Shown here: positions 1-11,674 of the stretch, one piece after another
How the letters are laid out: each line of letters opens with the position of its first letter
Position numbering within the stretch: position 1 is the first letter of the stretch
Source: Reticulitermes speratus
Lineage: Eukaryota > Arthropoda > Insecta > Blattodea > Rhinotermitidae
Direction of reading: 5' to 3'
Assembly: GCA_021186555.1 (NCBI GenBank)
Contig: JAJKFL010000005.1
Location: forward strand, 22,632,635 to 22,696,634
Length of the DNA: 64,000 bases
Program-made: the position numbers and the translations under genes
Notes under the pieces: generated by a model
Databases searched by the model: none
Told to the model about the DNA's origin: nothing
Seen by the model: the letters and a program-made list of their open reading frames with translations, nothing else

Positions 1-17
1 GAATATACTGAGTTTAC

Positions 18-209
18 GTGCATGGTGCGGATATTGCAGTCGCACCAGAACGCTTTGTACCACACAAGACGGTGTGGCGAGTCTTACATTCGCATGGTGA
101 AAAGTTAAAGTATCAGCCAGGAAACCCTCTATCCTTACTGACACTATCCATTGCTTTGCTTTTTCCTTCAGGTAAATGCTGCAGTATTACCTACAATTGG
201 CTGCGATAA
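18..209 (+). pseudogene. Possible transposase helix-turn-helix fragment
   Basis: A 63-codon open frame contains VPHKTVWRVLHSHG near residues 15-28. This resembles the recognition-helix segment (xxTVWRVLHxxG) of the DNA-binding half of IS630/Tc1/mariner-superfamily transposases. After that the frame loses any resemblance, so at most it is a broken fragment. The window edge cuts what might lie upstream. Related transposase debris lies at 4.6-6.2 kb. The similarity is short and could be chance. Confidence 0.3.
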
Positions 210-2030
210 CTGTATTCCAAATCATTTCCAATCCATATTCCCGTCTTACTCTCATCGACGTCATGTAATTTTCAGTACCGAAAGCGCTGAAAAATAAGCC
301 ACCAAAAATGAATACTTATTATTGGCTCGATAAAGATCCGCATTAGTTTTTTACTTTACAATGTTCTAAGGACATCAAAAAGTACCGGATTCTATACTCG
401 TTGATATACGTGTACACTCAGACATAAATGATTGGGAAGAGAGGAGAGCAGATAGTACGACCTCCACGCCGCGTATATTTTTTCACTTCTTATAGGCCTT
501 AAGAACATATGAGTTTGTTTAATGGGATTGATTTTTCTTGAGGTCGTTCGGTGTGTATAAGTAATGAAGGGCGCTATTAAATATGGATGAAGACAACTCA
601 GTGTTCGTAATGTGAAAATAATTTACCCATATAAGCAAGGACAGTGCGTATAAAAATAGAATACTTTAAGTGAAACTTGGCTGATCATTGGCATTCATTC
701 AAACACAATGAACACTGAAGGTCGCGATGTAGGTTTTTTTTAAAAACCATGATAAATATCCGAGAGACCCACAGTTCTTATCTCAGCCCGATGAAATGTT
801 ATCCTCAGAGGATTTCCAATGTTTACGTCAGTCCCATTTTGCATATTCTAGGTTATTAGCCTGAACTGAAATACACGGAATTGATTGATATGACTCAGTA
901 CTTTACGTGGTGGCCTCTTTGCTGCATGGTACTGATCCTGGAGATTTTGTAAAACGTTCGGAAATTTTTGGATAGCTGGGCGACTGTTAATTTCTTTGAA
1001 AAGGCCTTTGTTTCATGGAGCTGTTTAGATATTAGAGGTCTTGCATGATTCTGTTTCCATTTTTCATGCTGCTGGAACCAAGAACATTATTTCGTTGTAA
1101 AAGGTGAAGAGAGCAAAGCATAACAAAAACACTTTTTTGCTGACGCTGCCTGCCAAGGCAATGGCAAAGTGAGTTCAAGTGGGTGTTTACAATCGATGTG
1201 TTTCAGAAAATAACTTAATTTACATTTTATAATCACGTTACACTTCCGAGCGACTGCTTTTTTTCTCTCTTACAAAGAACCAATTTTTCAGAAACATAAA
1301 AGTACAGGAGTCTTATCAGGGACTGGGGACATGACGACGCTAACCGACTCTCATCCCCGCTGATGTGTGACCGAGCCAGTGCCGGTTTTGGGTAGCCCAG
1401 CCTAACCCAAGCCTGTCAGCATGTGTGTTGATACGAGGCGTATCAATCATTCCGATGTCGATGGGGATGTTTGCTATCGCGGATGCTGGACTACCCTTCA
1501 CGTCCTATATCCACCACCCTCAACCCTAACTACCGTTCCCAATAATTTTGCACTTTGCATGAATAGCAGTAGTAGAGCTTCATGAACACCTTCAATCCGC
1601 TTCATCGCCGAGTTATATAGAACAGCGTGTGTGTGTTTGAGTGCGTGGGTGCGACACGCGCTGGGCATGCTATTCGCGTTGCAGTGATGGACTCCTAGCA
1701 GGTTTGTTCTCAGATTCTCTCTGTGTAAATCATATGTTGACCAGATCTGTGTTTTGACGTCTATATCCGTGGCTGAAGCAATGTAACACACCAAAGACCT
1801 TAATTCCAAATGGTGGATAAGAAATTATTTTCAGATTTTTGCTTTGAGATTTTAGCTTTAATTTGAATATTCAATACTTTATAAGAATGTAAGCATTTTT
1901 AATGTCCGAGATGGTTTATCTTTCTCAGTAGCCATATTAAAATTTGTAATAAATGGCTAAATTTTTACAGAGAAATTAGTATTAGAAAATTGTTGATGTT
2001 TACTCCTCTTTGGGAGAAAGATGGAAATTA
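210..2030. other. Unassigned AT-rich DNA
   Basis: No gene or repeat recognised. A locally GC-richer patch at about 1320-1480 stands out from the AT-rich flanks, but carries no open frame or promoter motif that I can defend. Confidence 0.5.
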
Positions 2031-2214
2031 CAGTGGAACTCGGTTATAACGGCAGGAAAGGGTCTGAATATTTTGTGTCGCTATAAACGACCGTTGTTCT
2101 AACCGAGGAGTATAATGTTATGTTTAACAGTGACAAATTAATTGGTACCACAGAATATCTGACGCAAAGTCGAGTGTCGTATAAACCAATGTCGTAATAA
2201 CCGAGTTCGACTTG
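2031..2214. mobile_element. Short TA-flanked MITE, Tc1/mariner-pogo type, copy 1
   Basis: The element starts CAGTGGAACTCGGTTATAAC and ends with the imperfect inverse (AATAACCGAGTTCGACTTG). It is flanked by TA on both sides, the duplication made by Tc1/mariner/pogo transposases. A second copy at 24162-24347 shares the interior (AGTATAATGTTATG, TTAACAG, TACCACAGAA, ATCTGACGC), so it is a dispersed family of about 185 bp. It is too short to encode a transposase and is therefore non-autonomous. Confidence 0.75.
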
Positions 2215-2216
2215 TA

Positions 2217-2310
2217 TATAAATGTATATATATATATAATTTTATTCTTATATATTAAGTCAGCCCCACGTCTATTCCTATATATATGTATATATATATA
2301 TATATATGGG
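2217..2310. repeat. TA-rich simple repeat
   Basis: Alternating TATA/ATGTATA tracts follow the MITE directly and recur at about 2278-2310. Simple low-complexity sequence. Confidence 0.8.
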
Positions 2311-3495
2311 AATATACGTAGGGCTGATTTAAGATGCAAGAGGGGTGGTGAGAATGAATCTGATGAATAAAATGGTGTGTCAAGGCTGTATAAAATGCAA
2401 AGTAGAACTCGAAGTGAAAGGGATCCATCCCGCAAAATCCCGCATAAACCCAGTTTACTGCAGTGCAGTAAATCAGGTTATTAAAACCCCGATAAGTGCC
2501 CGTATTGGCATGAATTCCCAAGTAAGGATTAAAGTTTGTGGTAATGTCCCGGCTGCTTCGGGAATTGTGCACACTTCAGGTGTCGTTGTCAATGAATATA
2601 ATTAACAGGTGGAAGTTTATGGTTTGTTTTACGCCGCTGAAATTATATCTTGTACCGCCTCGATGGTAGAATGAGGGATGAATTAGAAAGTGTATGGATG
2701 GAATCGGTCGTGGCCTGAAAGAGGTCATAACACAAAATTTTACTGGATGGCTTGAGAAAGAAATCCACTCGAGATTGTCGGTTTTGTGGTCGATATGTGA
2801 ACAGACTGTCTCTCGAATACAATTCCAGAACATTACAACTACACCAGCCTCTTCGGTGACAACTGTTGAAATAATGTATACAGTAGGAAACAAAGGTGTA
2901 AAAAAAAGAGATGTCATATGTAAACCGAACTCAGGAAAAGTATTTTTAGAGCGCCTGTCCTTTTGCGTTCATTATTCATATAATCGAAAACAGTACTATA
3001 AATAATTACAAGGATAACTCATTCTGTTTAACCAAATGACTAGTCAGTGTGGCCTTTTCCAACACAGTCGTAAATACGTGGGATGCTGAATAATTAAACA
3101 CGCCGTAGGACTACTTCTGTTAGATATAGCAACATCGCATCAAAATACCTCTAATGTTACAATAGAAAACAAAAAAAAATTATTGATATCACGATTGATA
3201 CTTGAATCGACGTTCTGGGTTTGAAGCCTCTACAGCTGGACAACTATTTATTTCGCCAAACTTTATTTGGCAAAAAGAATGCAGGCACCTAAATTGTGAA
3301 AGGCAATTTTTAAATGCATAAAACCACAATCACTACTAAGGATTCAGATGTTCTGCGATATTATGTTGGATCCCAATACGGCTCGATAATCCGCGCTGTC
3401 CTGTCGTGGATGTTGACATGCTGGATCCTTGGTTTCGAATCCATCGTAAGGCGATTATTGGGAGAGTGTAATGATACTGGACCTCCAAGATGAGC
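2311..3495. other. Unassigned DNA
   Basis: Short overlapping open frames occur on both strands around 2345-2600 and 2576-3005. None has recognisable domains, and the two strands overlap, so I call no gene. Confidence 0.4.
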
Positions 3496-3497
3496 TA

Positions 3498-3522
3498 CAG
3501 AGAGAGAGAGAAAGAGAGAGAG
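3498..3522. repeat. (AG)n microsatellite
   Basis: A run of GA dinucleotides broken by one AAA. A short (CA)n tract follows at about 3694-3711. Confidence 0.85.
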
Positions 3523-4084
3523 AGCTGTATTGAACACAATATGTATTAACAAAATGAAGAATTGCGAAGTCGAACATCAGACCAACAATATCAGCTGCAT
3601 CACCATGTCTTACGTTCGGCGTTCGTCCGACATGAAATGACCCATGTGCAGAATGTAAGGAAGGGCTGCTTGTGTGTAGATTTGTCGTAGTACACACAAC
3701 ACACACACACACCGAAATATTCCAGTGATTTACAAATATTCCATTTCATCAACCTCGGTACTTTTCCTATCTTGCATGTCACCTTTTCTAAGGATGACCT
3801 TAGGAACTTAGGAATGTACGTCCTCATCCATGTCTAGCATGTCCTGGTTGGTCTAAGTAACATCAACATAGCTGTGGGACAAATGCCGGGTTACAACATG
3901 TGTAGAGTTTAGTACTAGTAAGTATGGCTTGCTTCATTGTTAGTTAATGACAACGTTTTGGACTCCAATATTGTTTCGAATTAGTTAATTACATTTCCTT
4001 ACTTCCTATGTAATTCATAGTCAGTAGTTTATATAAAGCAAAACATAAATATATGCAATAATGCATTGCTCCCTTACAACAATA
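3523..4084. other. Unassigned DNA
   Basis: Apart from the (CA)n tract at 3694-3711, nothing recognised. Confidence 0.5.
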
Positions 4085-4265
4085 CATTGCTGTTGTACAA
4101 CTATGTCGTTTAATTGGTAGATAGTCACGGACGTTTCGAAGGACTGTATTGCCTTCATTATTCAGGGTCAAGTAGTCCAAGGTGGCCCTGAAGATAAAGA
4201 CAGTAGGATCTTGCGAAACATCGGTAACTAATTGTCAGTCGCCACAGCGTAATATACCAGAATAT
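4085..4265. mobile_element. Degenerate hairpin-tail element (family A)
   Basis: The left part carries GGACGTTTCGAAGGACTGTA and the right part GATCTTGCGAAACATCGGTA. They form imperfect inverted arms around a centre with AGTAGTCCAAGGTGGCCCTG. Better copies at 34222-34469, 40882-41117 and 44566-44797 share the same order (GACGTTTCG, a GTCCAAG centre, CCTTGAAGA, inverse arm, CGTAATA/CGTTAAT end). Borders are decayed and no target duplication is visible. Confidence 0.5.
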
Positions 4266-4435
4266 ATTAAACTTCAGTAACACCGCTATGCTAATTTCAA
4301 ATCTCGCAGCACTGCCACTGATCCTGTTGGTCGTCATATCTGAGACACGTAGATTCTACATTAGTTAAACACTGAGATGTTGGATTCGAAACCCACTCGG
4401 GTCGTAGATACATGACCGTTTTTAGGGGCGTTCGT

Positions 4436-4515
4436 AAGTTTACGAAAAAGGGTTATTAGCTTCGTCAAGTGTGTCAGTCCGCAGGAAAAACTTGACTCCC
4501 GCTGGACCACACTCA
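4436..4515. repeat. Dispersed repeat shared with 60004-60075
   Basis: TTATTAGCTTCGTCA, then a GT-rich stretch and a CTCCCGCTGGAC-like end, match the 60.0 kb segment (TATTAGCTTCGTCATGTCTG ... CTCCCACTGGACGG). It is an unclassified, degenerate interspersed repeat. Confidence 0.5.
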
Positions 4516-4589
4516 GTCTGTGCTAACCATTAATCACGTGATAACCACTTTTAAATTTGGCAATTTCCATACTAAAACTGTGCCAAGAA

Positions 4590-5090
4590 AACGTGTTTGC
4601 GTCTTTCTGTTGTCGAACCCACTGTGACGGGTGTCACGTTTGAAGACTTCATCATTGCGACCCAGTTTTGGCAGAGAAGGACCCTAATGACATATTACTG
4701 CAGCAAGACGGAACGAAGCGCCTCCGGGTTTTCACATTGCAGCTCGGGATTTCTTGGATCGAATATTTTTACGGAAATGGACGGAGAATGGGCCCTGTTA
4801 CTTGGCCACCCTGTTCCCCTAACCTCCATTATTCGGTTTCTTCTTATGGGGGCACATAAACATGCTGTGTGCCTTCCATCATTGCCCACAAATTTGCTGG
4901 AACTGCTGGGAGGCCCCTAGCTGCCGCGGTTAAGTTTACAGCCGCTTTGCTTACAAATGTGTGATCTGAAATTAAATTAACAAGGAAATGTGGCGGCCTG
5001 CGCACTGAGCCCTTATTAAACATCTGTAAACTGTCAAGAATAGATCTGAAAATCTTGATCACATAGGCTGCCAAAATGTGTTTAGTTTTC
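4590..5090 (+). pseudogene. Broken DDE transposase, C-terminal part
   Basis: Two overlapping forward frames split one recognisable protein. One reads DPNDILLQQDGT...WIEYFYGNGRRMGPVTWPP...SPNL (4668-4859). The other supplies the continuation AHKHAVCLPSLPTNLLELLGG (up to 4920). The first matches the second-aspartate region (QQDGAPPH) and the W-I-G-R-x-GPxxWPxRSPDL block of IS630/Tc1/mariner-superfamily transposases. The second matches the following W-G-x-xK...VYxPPLPTNLxEL block. Intact proteins of this family are about 350 residues; here only the last third is visible, and at least one frameshift separates the blocks. No terminal inverted repeats were found. It cannot encode active enzyme. Confidence 0.7.
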
Positions 5091-5469
5091 ATTCCTCTGC
5101 CTCCTACTTTTTGAAAAATCGTAGATAAAAATGTACTAGTGTACGTGTACGTAAAAGAAATTCGCGCAGAAGTTCTCAGTAGTGTGATTTCGTGTCACAA
5201 ATAAAGTCGAGCATGTTATACAACGTATGTCCTTAGACGTCTAGTTTTTGATATAGCATACACGTCATCGGCAAATGGCGTAGAACATTTGTCAGACGAT
5301 AAGACGCGTTGTTAGTTGTGCTCAAGACGCATAGTGCACAGCAGTGCTGAGTTGAAATCGAATGTTCTTCGATACACGACGAATACCGCTACATGCTCTT
5401 CACGCTCGTGTCTGTAATAGGTGATCTGTTACTGGTGTATGAGTAATACGCGCTATGATATCCTAGTTG
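5091..5469. other. Unassigned DNA between transposase remnants
   Basis: No open frame or repeat recognised. It may be decayed upstream sequence of the next remnant. Confidence 0.4.
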
Positions 5470-6200
5470 ACGTTAACCAAACGCTAATTTGTTGCGACAA
5501 TTGCCGTAATGGCTGCATCATAAATAAAGTGTAACACGTCATACGTGAATGCGGATCGCCAATGGACTGTACGGACAGAGAAAATTACAGTGACATAATT
5601 GCAGATGTGGCATGAGAGCCGTGAAGAAGTGCACGCCGTATCGTACAATAGTAACGACTGTCCAAACCGGTTGTCCTCTAGGTACTCCATGACGATCAGA
5701 TGCGCCCATACCACTACTCGAGAATCCCACATCTCTTACTAGATTATTGTCCACAATGGATGAAATTTTTCGAATGGCCTTGACAACACCCTGCGTTGAG
5801 CTCCTTTTACACAGCAGTCTGTGGATATACGAAGCGTGTTTAGGCGTGAGTGTGGGTTCACCGACAAGAATAATCGCTCTGGACACGGCATATTGCTCAT
5901 ACTATCCATGAACTTTATCAGATTCACTGCAGCATCAACGTCCGGGCTAGTATGGTTGGGGGCATTGTGGTAAGGCCCTGTCTGCCAACTGGCAGGTTGA
6001 ATGCTCAAAGATATCGTAGTTTTCTGGGAACTGTTTTTCAAGGGCTGCTTCAAGATGTTCCGCTATATGTGGGGAATAATGTGGTGTGAGCATGACAGAG
6101 CTCCAGCACACAATGAGAAAGATGTGCCGTCAGCTGAACTCCACATATCATATTGTAATTACGAGGCGCCCACGGTTTTATCCTTGTGACACTTTGCATC
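5470..6200 (+). pseudogene. Broken DDE transposase, second copy
   Basis: One forward frame over about 5922-6090 reads SINVRASMVGGIVVRPCL..., then RYRSFLGTVFQGLLQDVPLYV. This is the block before the second catalytic aspartate in IS630/Tc1/mariner-superfamily transposases (FSxNVWAGIVGDxLIGP ... YLxFLxxxLPxLLEDVPL). A shift into another frame then gives WCEHDRAPAHNEKDV (6084-6128), the QHDGAPAH motif with one substitution (DGAPAH to DRAPAH). Upstream, segments to about 5560 are too degraded to place. At least one frameshift and several stops make it a pseudogene. Long reverse-strand open frames here are shadows. It is a different copy, and probably a different subfamily, from the one at 4590-5090. 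Confidence 0.65.
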
Positions 6201-6310
6201 CTTTGACGATGATGTGTAACCAGAAAACTCAGCATCTAAGTACGTGTTGAGTAATATTTAGACTTATTTTCGCACCGTGGAGAGCTTTTACGCGTACTTC
6301 TTTTCGGCCT

Positions 6311-6326
6311 ACACACACACATACAC

Positions 6327-6357
<31 letters not shown>
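6311..6357. repeat. (CA)n/(TA)n microsatellite
   Basis: ACACAC runs broken by ATAC pass into a TATATA run. Confidence 0.9.
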
Positions 6358-7611
6358 AGAGAGAGTAAGTAACAGAAGACTGGACGACCTTTCATAAGTA
6401 GAAACTTCATACATTTAGTCTCTTCTATATGTAAATAAATGCTTGAATGAAAGCCGTAAGTTGATTTAAAAAATGTGTCCAAATTTGCTTGGAATACGTT
6501 TTAACAGTTGATGATGTCATTAAACAGTACATCTCCTGTTATTTATATTTCAGATGTTTGTGAATTTCTAGTTCATATGAGAATATAAAAGAGTATATTT
6601 CTGCTTAAAAGACAACTGTGAATTAAAATTATTTCTAGGGATGCATTTCTCAATGTGTGTTAACAAACGAGAGATATTTTTGCTAATACTGATTTACTGT
6701 ACGTACTACTGAAAAGGAACTGTCGTTGTTAACGCTTTGACCTAATGTTATCCTCATCTATCGTGTTTTCTGATAAGGAGAATCTGGGAGAAAAGAACAC
6801 AGCACATGCCCTTCTAAAACCATTCAAGCATGAGAAGGGTTGGAGTGGGGTCGGTGAAATTATACGGTTTCAATTCCCTCGTTTGGAGTTCTGGTTGTCC
6901 TGTTCTTCGTTTTATATATATATATAAAGATAGAATTGAAATATAAAACAGAGCGCTGGGCATTGTGATCGATAGCCCACGTAAAAGCTGCCAATTGCAC
7001 AGGCAGAAGTAATTCGCAGCAATATTTCTTCTCCCTGACATTTGCGGGAGAGTGGAAGGAAAACTGAAGTGACTGGTCGATCGCCTGGGTTACACTAAGA
7101 CAGAATAAAGAGCTAAGTGGGTTTGCCTTTTCTTTTATTTCTTCTACTCTCCCCACTCCTTACATCCTTTTCGTTTGCGAAAGAAATACAGAGATTTGGT
7201 TTCAAATTGTTCTAGAATTAGAGGAGGAAAATAAGAGAAATGGTTTTCGTGTCGTCTTTGTGTGTGCTCAGGGAAAACGTGTTCTAATTGTTGAGGAATG
7301 TAGTGATTTTAGACAAAAAAAAACTTGTATTGCTTCTGTTGAACAGAGTAAAAACTTGATACCTTTCATTTGTTTATTTATTACTCTATTAATTCATACG
7401 TCTGCAGTCTATCAAACTTCTTCAGTAAAATTAATACAATAAGTATTCTGACGCCCAGAAGTAAGAAATTCCTTCAAGATGAAATCAACAACTTTTTTAA
7501 AAATGTAAGCAATTACGTATTTTACGAATATTTGTAATCAGTGAACGCGCAATGTTACGATTTTAGTTAAACTGGCGGATGGAATAAGATGTTAGTTTTT
7601 ATCTATTAAAC
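6358..7611. other. Unassigned AT-rich DNA
   Basis: A small TATATA tract lies at 6913-6927. No gene recognised. Confidence 0.5.
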
Positions 7612-7808
7612 AGGTATATTTGTAATTGAATTATTTGTACCAACAAATGCACTAAGACAGTTTTTTCACTGTTTTCTTTATTATAAGGATGCCCCATCCT
7701 TATAATATAGAAAAAAGTGAAAAAACTGTCTTAGTGCATTTGTTGGCACAAATAATTCAATTATAAAAAGATGCACGGTGAATATAAAGTGAAGGTATAT
7801 TTGTAATT
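7612..7808 (+). mobile_element. Hairpin-tail element (family B), copy 1
   Basis: The whole unit is bordered by a perfect 16-bp direct repeat, AGGTATATTTGTAATT, at 7612-7627 and 7793-7808. Inside, 7619-7767 is a 149-bp palindrome: two 73-nt arms with four mismatches around a 3-nt centre at 7692-7694. The left arm runs into the direct repeat by 9 bp. Between the palindrome and the right direct repeat is a 25-bp tail containing AGATGCACGGTGAA. A second element at 12638-12749 has the same tail motif and the same layout on the other strand. There is no coding capacity. A direct repeat this long and a one-sided tail point to insertion by target-primed copying rather than cut-and-paste, but that is inference. 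Confidence 0.75.
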
Positions 7809-8540
7809 TACTAATTAACGTGAGTGGTTCTCGATGTGTACAAAATACGTGCACAGCCTACTACACATTTGCGAATTTCTGCTTTTTGACTGAAGGATCA
7901 ACATACTGCTTTAAGATATTGCACACCACAGCTAATAAATTTGTTGATGTCAAAAGGAGAATTCTTAAGAAAAAGAAAAAATGTAATTTGGTGTACTCAA
8001 AGCGTAAATTATTATATGTCTGAACAGAAGATTAATATATATAAATGTCTGCATTGGCGAATAAGGTTAAATGAGTAGCTCGGTTCTTTACGGGCGAAGT
8101 GCTAATTAGACTACGAAGAACGATGAATTTGTTCGCGAAAACTTAGGTCTGTAACATGTGTAGGCCTTCGATTACTCTTACTGTTGCTCTATGACTGAAA
8201 TGTGTATATCTTTGTGCTTCAAAAGTCTCCGAATAATTGTGGTGGTGGGAGAAACTATTGAAAATGTGTGCCAAAAGGTAACTTTCTGTTGGTTCATCTT
8301 TAGTATGAGCTTATCTGAAACTTAAACAATGAGCGTAAAATGTCTGCACCACTAAATCTTTTTTCTCAGATTCTGATATTGCGAGCGGTACTTGTATTCA
8401 AGGGTTCCTGTGGTCTGATGTCCCTGTGGTGTGGCACGTATGTTTAAAAGTCGCCGCGGGCCGGTACTTAGTAGGCCAACTAGTCAATGAATTGCACACC
8501 ATTGCGTCACAAACATAGTACACATTCAAACAAAATAGCG
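7809..8540. other. Unassigned DNA
   Basis: No gene or repeat recognised. Confidence 0.5.
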
Positions 8541-8569
8541 ATTCATTCATTCATTCATTTATTCATTAA
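8541..8569. repeat. (ATTC)n microsatellite
   Basis: About seven ATTC/ATTT units. Confidence 0.9.
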
Positions 8570-8599
8570 TTCTGTTTTGTGTTTTACGACAGGTCCATA

Positions 8600-9190
8600 G
8601 CCTCTTCCAAAGCGAGTGCTCCACAGAGTGCGATTTAGTGCTTCCTCTTTCAATTTCCATTATCCTCTCTTTTCCTCAAGGCCATCCAGTAACTGTTTAC
8701 ATCTTGTTCCTCGTCGTACCGTCACTTCTATCCTTCCCTCTATCTTTCCTTTCAGTAACGTGTTTTAGAAGGCAGCTCGTACGCAAGATGTGACCAATCC
8801 AGTTAGCCTTCCTTCTTTTTATTGTATTTAAGATATTCCTTTCCTCATTGACTCTATGTAAAATTGCATTTCTCACATGATTGTTCCAACTATCTTCTCC
8901 AGCCTTCTCCAGCACCACATTTCATAACTTTCCAGGTATTTCTGATCTACTTTCCGAAGTGTCCAAGTTTCATCGCCATACAAAGCTCTGCTCCAAATGT
9001 AGCACTTCACTCGTTTCTTCCATACATTTAATTCCAGTTCGCTGGTGAAAAGAGCCTTCTTCTTGTTGAAGGGTGCTTTTTCCATGACAGTCCTGGATTT
9101 AGTTTTGCTTGTACATCTTGCATCATTTGTTATCATGCTACCCAAGTAGTTGAAATATTCCACATAAAATAGTGATATATCTTCAAACAT
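8600..9190 (-). pseudogene. LINE reverse transcriptase, C-terminal remnant (frameshifted)
   Basis: Two reverse-strand frames overlap by 46 bp and together read as the region after the reverse-transcriptase core of a non-LTR retrotransposon. The first (9190-8873) has VEYFNYLGSMITND near residue 10, then KCYIWSRALYGDETWTLRKV and LESYEMWCWRRLEK. The second (8918-8697) has NHVRNAILHRVNEERNILNT, then RRKANWIGHILR and LLKHVTERK. The order GSMI, LYGxETWT, WCWRR, RKxxWIGHIL is typical of insect RTE-like/related LINEs. A frameshift lies at 8873-8918, and the upstream endonuclease and catalytic reverse transcriptase are missing, as expected for 5' truncation. 8601-8645 matches 11691-11735 in the second copy. 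Confidence 0.8.
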
Positions 9191-11581
9191 GTAACGTGAT
9201 TTGAGTCTGAAAAGTTAACGTTGTATCCTTCTGTGTTAAACACATGATAATGAAAGTAATAATCCGTTTATAATATTTCGCGGATCAGTGACAACGCTCA
9301 CGTACTGGCTGCGATTCATACTGTGATGGACACTGCTTTAAATAATTTATATCCTTTTATAGTGAGGTAATAATAGTGTTGGGAGAACAAAATCAAACTT
9401 CTCACTGCCGGAAGATGTAAAGCTTTCGAATCCTTTCCACGACAAATGAAACATGGCGTAAGACTTGCTTGTTTCTTCTGACTAACAGAATCGCTACACT
9501 GACATAGCTACATATAAACCGTACATAAAATATAATACTGTTTTCTAACAGGAAATTTTTTCATGTTTATTTTACTGTGAAACGAAGGTAGATTAGTCTG
9601 CTAATACATAGGATTTTCTCCAAACTCACCGGCTTGGATATGTAGCTGTGTAGTTTGATGGACCGTTACCAATGTTTCCGTGGAAACTGCTGCCTCCATG
9701 TAGAATGCACAAGAGTAAACCTGCAAGGCGGCTGGGTACATAATGTAGAAAAGGGAAGACAGGCGCCGGCACTGCGAACAGTCCAGTGGGAGATGGTGGT
9801 CCTGTAGAGATCAGTGTTGTTATTGAGAGAGTATGGGTGGTGAGGAATGAGGAAGAGAAGTTCGAGAAATCGTATCCGAGGAGAATGTAATCTTCGTATT
9901 AACCACCGTGAGAATATGAAACCTCACTTTCTCCTCACCACTGTTCATACCCTTACACGCCTATATCCTAAGGACATGTCGCAATTCAACCTTGAAGGAT
10001 CCCAACGAGATTACATTGAAATTATCTTCGCTAGTTTTCTGTACATTGCCAATTTCTTGGGGAAGTTTACACCTTTAGAAACTTTGGTCTGCTTTAGTCT
10101 TCAGGTTAAACCGGACGAACTAATTTTAATGATGGGCTTGTTGGGCAGTTCCAGTAAAAGCGTCTGGCTCTTTCATTCAAGCACCATCGATTGGGATCCG
10201 TGGCCCCATTTACATCTGAACACGAAAACAGATCCAGTTATCTAATCATTGTGTAATATACCCACTACGTTGGTGAGTTCCCAAAACATGTCACAGCTAC
10301 GGCAGGTAACAGGTTGTCATAACCTTGATTTGTTTTTCAGGGCTTTACTTCGAACGAAACATTTTTCCGGACTCACACAAAGCAAATTAGGCGATTGTAA
10401 TTATTTAGGTTCAGCCCAATTTTAAGTTTTCTGCAGTAGTCTACAGGGACCTTAGACGCTTGACGCATTGCGTTACTCAATGACCCGTCACTGAATGAAT
10501 TCTTCTCACGCACTTAAATCACATTTTACGAGCATTTCAATCTGCTTGCTGGCGGAATGGAGGTTGGTGCTATATCACTGCCATTATTCCTCATCCGAAT
10601 GGCGGAGTTGGGGAAGGAATTCGTAGGAGCAAGTGGCGTTGCGAGAGTGCTTGAACGTTAAACTGCTTCTTCTCTGACGCTTAGAATCACACAGAATTTT
10701 GGTTACTTTAGAAAAGGCCGGGTATAGACACTTGAAAAGAACATTCGCAGGGAAATACTTCGTTCCAAGAGGGATACGTAAATGAACAAATTTAGAATAC
10801 TACATAAAGAGGAACGTCATAATTACTTATAAAATGCCTCAATATTTTTAGGGCTGTGAAATCTAGGCGGCTGTGGCAGGCAGGGCGTGTGGCTAGAATA
10901 AATGTTACAGGATATCGAAGGTAACCCACTCGTAAAGCGACGTAAAATCCACATAGGAGATTGTAGAGATACATTAAAATTAATCTTAAAATTTATATTT
11001 CTCTTTCGACTTCAATGTCAGGAAATTACTTTTGAATCAGTCTAGTGCAACTGTAACATTTATTCGTCCAGCCTGTTTACTTTGTGTTGCTTAATAACAC
11101 CCAAAATATTTTGGGTTCTGTTAGGACCAGTATTAATGGTGTCTTTGAAAAATATTAAGTACCGTTTGTTACAGTAGTCTCAATGATATTCTTACTCGAC
11201 ATTAACATTTTTTCCAATATGTGTATTTTTTGTAATTATATTGTCAAACCGTAAATAATAAAAAGCCTCAGTTTTGGATAAAATACAGGACTACAAGATA
11301 AATTGGATACAACATGTAAATAGAATGCCTCTTAACGGATTACCCAGGATAATATAAAATAACACACCAAAAGGCAGAAGGAACCAGGGAGGACCATTGA
11401 AGGGACTTCTAGATGTGTGAGACCGGAACGGGTCAAAAAGTGGCCCAACTGCATGATAGCTACATGATGATGTAACGCATAGGCTTGATCCTCTCTGTAT
11501 TACGTTATCGGTGTGATATGCCACACAGTCTTGTGTCTGTACAATTACGGCTTTTTCTTCTATATAAAATACGCCGCAGTC
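9191..11581. other. Unassigned DNA
   Basis: No repeat family or gene recognised. One forward open frame of 132 codons (9847-10245) has no recognisable domain and is not called. Confidence 0.4.
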
Positions 11582-11600
11582 CACTACTACTACTACTACT

Positions 11601-11633
<33 letters not shown>

Positions 11634-11655
11634 ATAATAATAATTATTATTACAA
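11582..11655. repeat. (ACT)n then (AAT)n microsatellite
   Basis: About 16 ACT units with one break, passing into AAT/ATT triplets. Confidence 0.95.
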
Positions 11656-11674
11656 TAATAACGTAGTCTGTCTT

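Noticed and set aside
7612-7808. microRNA precursor
   Set aside because: The hairpin arms are 73 nt and almost perfectly paired, with direct-repeat borders. That fits a mobile element or siRNA source better than a conserved microRNA.
9847-10245. 132-codon forward open frame
   Set aside because: No domain, signal or family resemblance that I recognise, and no flanking splice or promoter evidence. It would need transcript data to be called.
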